Positions 56,139-64,000 of a stretch of DNA of 64,000 nt are shown here, one piece after another. The notes beneath the pieces are model-generated. The model saw only the letters and a program-made list of their open reading frames with translations, was not told where the DNA came from and did no database searches. Location: assembly GCA_037176725.1 (NCBI GenBank), contig JAZBRS010000054.1, positions 15,022,001-15,086,000 on the forward strand, given 5' to 3'. The position numbers and the translations under genes were made by a program. How positions within the stretch are numbered: the first letter of the stretch is position 1; every line of letters begins with the position of its first letter. Source of the DNA: Posidonia oceanica. Lineage: Eukaryota; Streptophyta; Magnoliopsida; Alismatales; Posidoniaceae.

Positions 56139-58350
56139 GTCCCTATGCCTCCCAGATTGGGATGCTCCGGAAGGGGCTGGTGGACAATGCTGGGATGAGG
56201 GGGGCTAATGCAGATGCAGGGGCTAATGCTGATGGGGGGACAGAAGATGGTGCCTCGTGCATGTGGATCGAGATCATTCCCGACTCGATCAAATTCTAGA
56301 TGGCGTCCCGCAGAGTGAGGCAACTGTTGGTTGAGTACCCGGGGGCTCGATGAAAGTCGCAAAAAAGGTGCGCCTTATGCCAATACGGAAGTGGATTTGG
56401 CAAAGGGCGCGCCTCAGGAAACCTCAGAAATGTCGCAACCTTGGGGAGGATGGCGGTTAGCGGTTCCACCAGTGGGGTGAATTGACACCGTGGCCGCCTT
56501 GGCCCCTGGGGTTGCGCTTGCCAAACCGGTGCGGCAGGATACACCGGTTGGGCGATGGTGGTGATTTGTGGTGTGGGAGGTGCTCTAGGTGCTGGTGCAT
56601 AGACTACTTGATGCGGGGGAGGCCGAACCGCTAGCTAAACAGGCACCGGCGCAGGGTCGACGTAGGCAACGGCAGGCTTTGGCAAGTCCTTCTTCTTGGG
56701 CCGGCTACTGGTACCACTGCTGTTGCTGCTGGTGTTGCCACCGGAGTTGTTGCTGTTGCTGCTGGCGGCGGCCTGCTTGGCAAATGCAGAGAGCGCCGGG
56801 AAGTTGCCACTCTGTAGCGAACTCTCCACGCAGGTGCCAGCCCGGATCAGTGCAGAGAAGGTTGTGATAGGTTGAATGCTGAGCAGAGCCCCGACAGCAG
56901 GCTGCGCACCCCTGATCACAATCTCGAGGGACTCCTCACCAAAGGGTCCGTCTCGAACCTGCGAAGCGAGTGCACGCCAGCGGCCGACATACTCCCCGAA
57001 CGGCTAGTCGGGGTTCTGCTTTAATGCGACGAGGTCCGCGCGCTTAGGGACCAGGTCCAAGTTGAAGGAGTATTGTCCCAGGAATGCCTGGCTGAGGTCA
57101 TTCCACGTCTTAATGCTGGCCATATCAAGTGAGGTGAACCACTTGAGCATAGGGCCACTCAGACTTTTCTAGAACAAGCGGATTAGCAACCTCTCGTCAA
57201 CCTGGAGCTGAGCGAGATCTCCGCAGTACGCCTTCAGGTGTGCAATCGGGCAGCCTCTGCCATTGTATTTTTCAAATACCAGAATGCGGAACTTCGGAGG
57301 GAGTACCGCCTCTGGAAAATAACAGAGGTCCCAGAACTGGCAAGACTGGTGGTCCGTACCCTGCACTTGTCGAAGTGCTTTCTCCAAAACAGCGAGCCTG
57401 TCGTCGCTGGAGTCTGGAGTTGCTACCAACTGAGGTGGTACAGCAGGGACAGGGGCCACATACGCCACATAAGATGCACCGAGGTGCTCCTCTGGGTCAA
57501 CCATCACCTCGCCTGGTGGAGCGACGGGATGGGCGGCGTATCCATGCGGATGTGCAGTGTGTGTAGGCATGGATGCTGGGGTAGGGTATTGCTGATGCAG
57601 GGGGTATGTATAACTAGCATGCTGAGTAGTAGGTGATGCAGTGTGCTGGGGCATCAGTTGCTGCACCGGCGCGGTCCTGGGCTACGGGCCAGTGGGATGC
57701 TGCGCTCCGATTAGTCCCACGGACTGACCACCAGGTGCTAGAGGAGGATGCTGTGCTTGGTGTTGTGCAAATGCAGGAGGCGGAAGCTGGGCCCTCATCG
57801 CCTGAGCAGTGAGTAGCTGAGGCGGTGGTCTGGGCGGGGGAGCAGAAGGGAATGCCTGCGACACGAGAGTAGGTCGCAGCGGAGCCTTGGGAGCAGTAGG
57901 AACAAATGCGGGGCGGAGAGATAGAGCCATGCCCTGCAGCCTCTAGGCAGTCTCCATCAACTGCTGGAACTGCATCTCAAGGGACCCATCAGTAGGTATG
58001 TTGAGTTGCAGGACCGGCGGAGGACCAAAATCAAGCAGCTGGGACGTAGATTGTCCAAGAGGCGGAGGTCCTAGGGCGTAATTCACCGCAGTAGGGTGAG
58101 CATCAAAAGTGACGTTACCCTGAGGAGGGGGAGTCAGTGGTACCTCCGGAGTGCAGGCGACGGTTACCAAGACAGTCTCGGCAACCGAGTCCGGCGGAGC
58201 TTGCCACTGCCCCACAGAATAAGAAGGCGGCAGCTGTACCAGAGAAGGAGACGCTAGCACAGGGGGAGTGTATGTAGGAGCCAAAGGGGCCGAAAGAGGG
58301 GCCACCTCCAGGGCAACAGGGACCTGGGAGTCACCAACAAACTGGGCCAT
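56139..58350 (-). pseudogene. Gag of element 2, broken
   Basis: The start is the Met at 58350 (MAQFV, matching MAQYV in element 1). Gln/Pro-rich N-terminal part, gag core (PPKFRILVFEKYNGRG at about 57270; SLDM, QYSFNLDLVPKRADL) and a zinc-knuckle-like segment (CDFHRAPGYSTNSC at about 56320-56370) where the second His is Tyr. Stops include TAG at 57943-57945, 57169-57171 and 56296-56298 (all Gln in element 1), and further ones near 57682, 57003 and 56635. It should have formed the particle shell. This copy cannot. Confidence 0.82.
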
Positions 58351-59510
58351 CGCTAACCGAGAATGGATGATCACAGGACTATGAGCAGGAGCAAGGGGGC
58401 GAATCCTAGGAGGAGCTATGTTCGCTAAAGCGACGTAGCTTGGAAGGGAGGATGATCAGAAGCAAGGGTCGCGGTAAGGGCGTCAGCAAGAGAGGACACT
58501 CAAGCTCCAGCTAAGGAACTTGCTGACAGATCTCTGCGCGAAGAGCAAACAAAGTCAAGGGATTAGAACCCGAAAGTAAAAGCAAATGTGTTAGTGCATG
58601 ATATGAATGCAGATGTATGCTTTCTAGCATGCTCTCCCTCACCAATCTAGGGTGTCCTAGTAGGCAATCTACTTCAGACGCTCAGGGGTGTACGGGTCGC
58701 CGACTCAGGCTAGAAAAAGCAGGTCCCACGTCTTAAACCCAGCCCAAAGCTCAGGTGGTGATGTAGTGGTGCGTAGGTGGCCTTGACCCTGCTAGAAGCA
58801 TGGGTGGTACCCTCTACTAACACCGACGCGACCCCCTGACAAGAGGGGGACAGACCGATCTACTTGCTCCACACCAAAGCGTTGGATGCAAGAGACCGGG
58901 ACTATCCTTCTCAGACTATAGGCGGACTCAGATGAGAAGAATGCATGCCCTATATGATGCTTTATGCAAATGCTTCGCGTTTTATCTTGCATTTTTTATT
59001 AACTCAAGGGGGTGCAGGTGAGTTTGCAGTCTCTAGTTGCTCCTAGAAATTCTTTTTACTTGCTGTTTTTAGTTAGCCTTGGGGGAAGCAATCAGTCTCT
59101 AATTGTCCTTAGGCTTAAATGCAAAATGGGAAGAAAATCACCCAAACATGGCAAGCAAGCAACACACATCATTGCAAAAGGCATGGGCATGGCATGTGTA
59201 TGTGTGTGTGAGCATGATAGTGAAAGAAAAAACACTTATCGAGACAAAAAGAAGGTATGCATGGCATGTGCAGGTGCAGTGGCATTGCATTGGTGTAAAA
59301 TGAAGCATTCATCACTCAAAAGGCATGCATGGTGTGCCAAGCAAATATTTAGACATGTGATACAAGCAAAATGAAGCAGCGCGGGCAATCATGGCATAAA
59401 GCAGGTAAATAAACAAGCAAGTAGGTAAGCAGGTAAAGCAGGCAGAAGCAAAAGACAAGCAAAACACCCAAGCAAATGGCAAGAAAGCCAAGCGAAAGCC
59501 GGAGTACTGC
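58351..59510 (-). other. Untranslated leader of element 2
   Basis: About 1.16 kb with blocks shared with the element 1 leader (GTACGGGTC(A/G)CCGACTCAGG, CCCAAAGCTCAGGT). A candidate 3' splice site (CTCTTCGCGCAG, exon from 58533) lies 183 nt before the gag Met. No gene. Confidence 0.6.
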
Positions 59511-59528
59511 TCCCCAGCGAAGTCGCCA
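59511..59528 (-). promoter_or_regulatory. Primer binding site, tRNA-Arg type (element 2)
   Basis: The minus strand reads TGGCGACTTCGCTGGGGA, one base after the LTR, as in element 1 but with one C-to-T change. The copy inside U5 (59680-59692) keeps the unmutated TGGCGACTCCG. Confidence 0.82.
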
Positions 59529-59529
59529 C

Positions 59530-62500
59530 TGTAGTAATCCTGAATTTTAATCGTCCATGCACATTACCAAAGCTTGTGTGCACCGATCAAAATAGGCTCA
59601 CTATATGTAGCTGGATCCGAGGGAAGAACTCGACTCGAAAACGCTGGCAAAAGAAAAGAAAAGAAATGATAAGACAATTCGGAGTCGCCACCGGGTCTAT
59701 TGAATTGGAAGACAAGGAAAACCAGGGGTTAAGCATGAAAAGACATGCAAAATCGGATGCAAGGAGGGGCAAAGAGATGCAAGGATAAGCTTAGCTATGC
59801 TATGCTACTATGCTATGCTATGACTCATGCCTAGGATAAAGGAAAAGGTCGATGCAAGCCAAGAGAAAGGGCAAGGACTCCTGTTACGCACGGAGAAGGT
59901 GTTAGGCACCCCGATACGTCTGAGAGTCGGTCTTTCTTAGGCAATCTCGCGCTTATGCAGGGAATTGCTAGCCTAATGCCTAATGCCTTAAATGCTTACC
60001 TCTTATGCAAGGGAAATAAACATGCTGTCTAAGTGCTCAGCCACGCTGCTAGTGTTCCGAACTGGGCGGACCCTGGTTTGTGAGAACTCTTAAGCAGTAA
60101 GCATCACGGCCCTATATGCGGATGCAAGTGACAAAACAAAACGGCGGGAAAATCAAGCAATGCGAGCAACATGCAAGCAATAAAGTAAAACAGGTGTGGA
60201 AAACAATGCAAAAATATAGAAAATAAAGCAAGGCATAGAAAATGATGTCGAAAGCGGAAAGTGATGCAAAAGGGGGGGAGAAAATCATGCAGAGGAGCGG
60301 AAAAGCGATGCAAAACACGAAAAACGAGGTAAAGTGTGCAAAACAAGGCAAAACGGGGTGCAAAATCAAAACAAAGGGGTGGGTAACATGCGTTGGGGTT
60401 GCAGCAAGCCAAAGAAGCGATAAAACGCGAGAAAAGGCGAGCGAAACGAAATCTGCATTTTAAAACGGCTGTTAGCCATCTGCAGGTATTGGACGCTGGC
60501 AACACCAGCGTCCAACATTGGACACTCGCAGAGCCGGCGTCCAACACCTGTTGTAGACAGACAACATGCAAATTTTTAAAAAAAACAATGCATTCTAGCT
60601 ATATGAATACAATACAGATGCAAATGTGCGGCTACATGGGTACTAGACATGCAAATCTAACCTAATAGGAGATCAGAGGAAGAATCAGGGCAAGGGACAT
60701 GCCAGAATCAAGGATTCGAGCTAGCAGGTTGTTGGACGCCTGTAGGCTGGGCGTCCAATGTTAGACGCCAGAGAGGCTGGCATCCAACACAGGACAAAAG
60801 GCAGAGGGGAGAAGGGAGCATGCAAGTGATAGGTGAGAGTTGGGATCATGCATTTGGGTCACTGGGATTGAGCATGGAGCAAGCAAGCATGCAGGGGAGG
60901 CATAAAACAAGCAAACAGGCCTTACCTATGCTAAGTGCCAGGCCAGAGGCACAACCAGGGTGTTGTACGCGAGCTAGGCCAGCGTCCAATGTTGGACGCC
61001 AGCACTAGCAGCGTACAACACTCTGGGAGGCACAACACACAAAAAGCATGCAAAAACAAGCAAATAATCCACAGAAACTAAAGGACAGCTGCTACTGATG
61101 CTAAACATGCATAAGAACACAGGAGGCAAACAAATAAGCAAGATCAGAGAGGCATGCAAGCTTTAAACGAATGCATGAGAAGCCAGATCGATGGACGCTG
61201 AAAGCTTTGGCGTCCAACAACCCAGATCAGCAGACTTACCTGTTCTAAAGGGGGAGCTCAGCTCTACCCCACCTAGATGCATGCAAACACTTTAACAGCA
61301 TGTAGGAAACTAACAGGAGCATGCACAACAAACATGGCAAGCATTTAATACAAGGAGGCAAGATAATAGAAGGCATGCATATAAGAACATGAGCTTCAAA
61401 CTTAAAAAAAGGAATACATGGCTTAAAGACATCCTAGCAAGCCTAAGCATGGTTGCCTTAGGGGCCAGACATCTCTAACTAGGCATGGGTCACAAGATAA
61501 TACCATAAATATGCATGATATAGGCATAGCAGTAAAGTAAAGCAAGCAGGGGTGTTGGACGCTAGGTGAACCAACGTCCAACGTTGGACACGGCTCACCC
61601 TACGTCCAACGTAGGTAGGAGACAAACTGATATCAGAGCATGCAAAGGGACTCAAACAAGCATGGAACAAGCATGGGACAAGTAGATAGGCATGGCACAG
61701 CATTAGAAAGCATTAAAGGAAGCATATGGCATATATTTGCAAAGAAGCATGCAAAGGAAAAGCATGGGAAGCATTCAAACAAGGGCAGAGCAAAGCAAGC
61801 CGTTGGATGCCGGCCTATGCCGCGTCCAATGTTGGACGCACCAGTTGGTGCGTCCAACACACTGAACTTCCTCTTGGATGTGAACCACATCCAAAAGGAG
61901 TTAAAAGCTTGTAAAAAAGGCACGTAAACACTCTACCATGCATGCAAGGTCCTATGGGGTAGGAGACTAAGCTTTTTTACAGGCTGGACCGACGGCTTCA
62001 CCTCGTTCACTGGAGTTGCAGGTGTGTCCACGGCAGCAGGTTCGGCGAGGTCCCCTGGGCAGCTCAGAGCACTGGAGGAGCTTGCAGCTAGTTGCAGATG
62101 GAGATGGGAGTGCCTTCTTGCTCTCGGAAGTGGAAATTCTCTCGTTCGCTCTGTGTGGTTACTGTGGCGAAGGCTGGAAGTTGCGGCTTTATGCAAAATA
62201 GCATGGGTTCATGTGTTGACAGAGGGATTTGTAGGTGGTTGCAGGCAATGTCAGAGGCCATTGGGTGTGCGCGAGGCTCAAGGGATGTCAGGACTGTGGC
62301 AGAGGCTTGTCAGACGGCCGGCGGAGCCACGGCGGTGGCTGACATGGGCGGCCGAAGGTGTGAGGGCGGTGAGAGCGGGATTTCCGGTTAAACGGGCAAT
62401 GATGAGTATCTAAGGTAGTTACTCACCCTTGGAAGGTAGTGGATGAGCTGGAGGGAAGGGAATGACAGGTAGTAAGTGCGGAGAGGCGCGGGATTGGACA

Positions 62501-62823
62501 GCTGGTGAGCTGGAAGGGGTGGAACAGTCGCTACTGCCGTCAAGCCATTGGACGCCAGACCAGAGGCGTCCAACATTGGACGCTGCCTGTTCCAGCGTCC
62601 AACACACTCAGATGGCATAAGCTACTAATGGACTTAGGTTTGGGCCTAGAAGTGTTGTAAAAATTGCAAGAAGGCCTAGTAAAGGCTTCTAGGGTTTGGA
62701 CAAGGTTTTGGGTTTGGAAATAGGCTAGAAAATGGGTTAGAAAAGGGAACACCATTCCAGAAACCACACGAGCCTGCAAAAGAGAACCACTAACTTCCAA
62801 ACTGTCAGAATGGGGTGTCTACA
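59530..62823 (-). repeat. 5' LTR of element 2
   Basis: Ends TGTAGTAATCC and GTGTCTACA on the plus strand. It shows the same layout as 40150-43605 without the 103-bp duplication and with two stem-loop units fewer. Donor-like sites CATAG|GTAAGG (GT at 60924-60925) and ACAG|GTAAGT (GT at 61238-61239) occur in the sense direction. Confidence 0.93.
60487..62605. repeat. 29-nt stem-loop clusters (right LTR)
   Basis: Counterparts of the left-LTR clusters near 60487-60550, 60729-60790, 60962-61019, 61190-61220, 61553-61615, 61800-61860 and 62545-62605. The fourth cluster has one unit instead of two, and the seventh has two instead of three; each loss is one 29-nt stem-loop. Many centres read CCAATGTTGG or CCAACATTGG through transitions. 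Confidence 0.8.
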
Positions 62824-63226
62824 GTAATCAACGTCTCCCCACAAGGAAAATTGAAAGTGTTGGAAGAACCATTCCAGAAAGCCGTCAAGGCATGCAACAA
62901 TGGCCAAGGCACAGGCGTGCGAATCAAAGCAAGTAGCCTGTCGAAGCCACTACATCCGAAGAGATGCCTGTTATTCTCTGCACAGTTGATCAAGCCAGCC
63001 ACCCACGGTGGAGTATACTGAAAAGAATTGTGGAAATCCGAGCATCCCGTGAGGTTCACTATGGCCTAAATAAACAACTTTTAGAGGCTAAACCACAAAG
63101 AAAGCATGCAAGAAAACCAAGAGGAGAACATACCTGGTCGTCCCGGATGGCTTCCATCAAATGGTTGGGGATATCAACCACCCTCTTCACTTGGAAAGTC
63201 GGAGAAGAGAAGGAAGGAAGCTTCAT
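62824..63226 (-). pseudogene. PMD/DUF7745-like gene, 5' part (locus 2), split by element 2
   Basis: The Met at 63226 opens MKLPSFSSPTFQVKRVVDIP to an AG|GTATGT donor (exon end 63134). An intron of about 116 bp runs to TTTTCAG (63018-63019), and exon 2 from 63017 reads YTPPWVAGLI and FDRLLALIRTPVPWPLLHAL then FNFPCGETLIT, stopping at the element 2 insertion. The sequence resumes in frame at 40149. PCGETLIT is the family motif directly before the conserved E-(E/D)-V. The start Met is the best available one but is not certain; TATA and transcript evidence are lacking. Confidence 0.65.
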
Positions 63227-64000
63227 GGTCAAGATACGGGGTTTACTTGTGCAGAATACCTCCTGAAAAGCAAGGACGGCCGTCTTTTATCTCCCCTTAT
63301 CAAAAGAATCAAGGTTTAAAATGGTTTCTAAATTAAATAAACCAGGAGATCGTGCGTCGCCGCACCGACCGGCGACTAGCATAGCCACCTTGTTAAGCAG
63401 CGACCAACCCATTAGAACAGATTACTGCGAAGCTGAAGAGTGAACTCTGGCCTTGAGTTCACACACCATCTGCCGCAACCACTGCAAACACCAGACGACA
63501 CATCGGGTTGGCAAGTAAAGGGTTCACTCCCTCACCCGGTTCTCTTTGCACGGAACCTCTTTACTTGCCGAATCGAGCTGTGGGACGACGGTCCTTTCCA
63601 GAGAGTACTAGTCACACTCTAGGACGGAAAACACTTGACCACAACAAATTGTATTCATTCATTTTACATATGTCCATATGGTTTGGGACCAACCGTACCC
63701 CGTCGGCCTAACCTAGTATATGGACCATTCATTGCATCACGTGTTGACCGTGCATTATCATAGTATGTTTGAATCATCCATCCATGCATTTTCTCATATC
63801 ATTGGAAGTGAAGCACGGACGGAGCATCGTTCTTCAAGAGTGTTAGAAACCCTTTAGGCATATGATTCTCCTAGAGCCAACCCAATTCATACCTATCCCC
63901 TATCAATTCCAACCTGAGTAAAGTCTCAAACAAGATGTCACACTCTCCCTTCGATCGTGCCAGAATAACATCCCGCGATTTCCTCCTTAGTGCTTGCCCG
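63227..64000. other. Unassigned right end of the window
   Basis: Normal base composition. The minus strand has a stretch from about 63990 to 63810 (ILARSKGECDILFETLLRLE, then stops) that looks protein-like but matches nothing I recognise, and several short plus-strand frames. It may be the upstream region of PMD-like locus 2 or the tail of another gene that starts beyond the window. Confidence 0.3.

Larger units (their letters stand above)
40150..62823 (-). mobile_element. Element 2: older full-order Tat/Ogre-like Ty3/Gypsy element
   Basis: It is 22,674 bp long, with LTRs of 3,456 bp (40150-43605) and 3,294 bp (59530-62823), TG...CA ends and a near-perfect 5-bp duplication. On the minus strand it has the primer site, leader, gag, protease with a G-patch-like motif, variable linker, RT, RNase H, a second RNase H, integrase, a PMD-like downstream ORF, a hairpin-rich tandem array and a polypurine tract. 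The dual RNase H is a mark of the Tat lineage. The LTRs differ by roughly 3% in their first 360 bp plus several indels, so it is several times older than element 1. Gag-pol is broken by many stops. It interrupts PMD-like locus 2. Confidence 0.93.

Overview
This is nuclear DNA from a flowering plant; nothing in it narrows the species further. It is repeat-dense. Every recognisable protein belongs to a plant transposable element (CACTA/En-Spm, Ty3/Gypsy of the Tat/Ogre type) or to the plant-mobile-domain (PMD/DUF7745-like) family. The primer sites match plant tRNA-Arg, and the decay pattern suggests CHG cytosine methylation. No ordinary housekeeping gene, tRNA gene or rRNA gene was seen.

Layout. 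(1) 152-3857 is a solo LTR on the plus strand, bounded by a perfect 5-bp target duplication. (2) About 4.7-10.6 kb is a decayed CACTA transposon on the minus strand, with a TNP2-type transposase and a second En/Spm-type gene. (3) 10634-11306 is a broken LTR piece that abuts a damaged PMD-like gene (11330-13512, minus). (4) 13710-38807 is element 1, a 25.1-kb Ogre-like element on the minus strand with 5.9-kb LTRs that differ at only about 35 sites and a perfect target duplication. It keeps gag-protease, a truncated integrase and a downstream ORF, but reverse transcriptase and RNase H are gone. (5) 40150-62823 is element 2, a 22.7-kb older relative on the minus strand. It has the full gag-pro-RT-RNaseH-second RNaseH-integrase-downstream ORF order, broken by about 15 stops and frame breaks. 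It sits inside a second PMD-like gene, whose halves lie at 39187-40149 and 62824-63226. (6) 63227-64000 is unassigned.

How it fits together. Both large elements carry, after integrase, an uninterrupted ORF of the same PMD/DUF7745-like family as the two host loci they landed in or beside. Both have candidate splice acceptors at matched distances before gag (183-185 nt) and before the downstream ORF (47-48 nt), with donor-like sites in the LTRs, so both ORFs may be made from spliced mRNAs. The space between the downstream ORF and the 3' LTR holds element-specific tandem arrays, as is usual for Tat/Ogre elements.

The most unusual structure is in the element 2 LTRs. It is a set of 29-nt stem-loops with a fixed 9-nt stem and a different loop each time, joined through the 18-mer GCGTCCAACGTTGGACGC. 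Copies have been lost or gained as exact single units between the two LTRs of one element.
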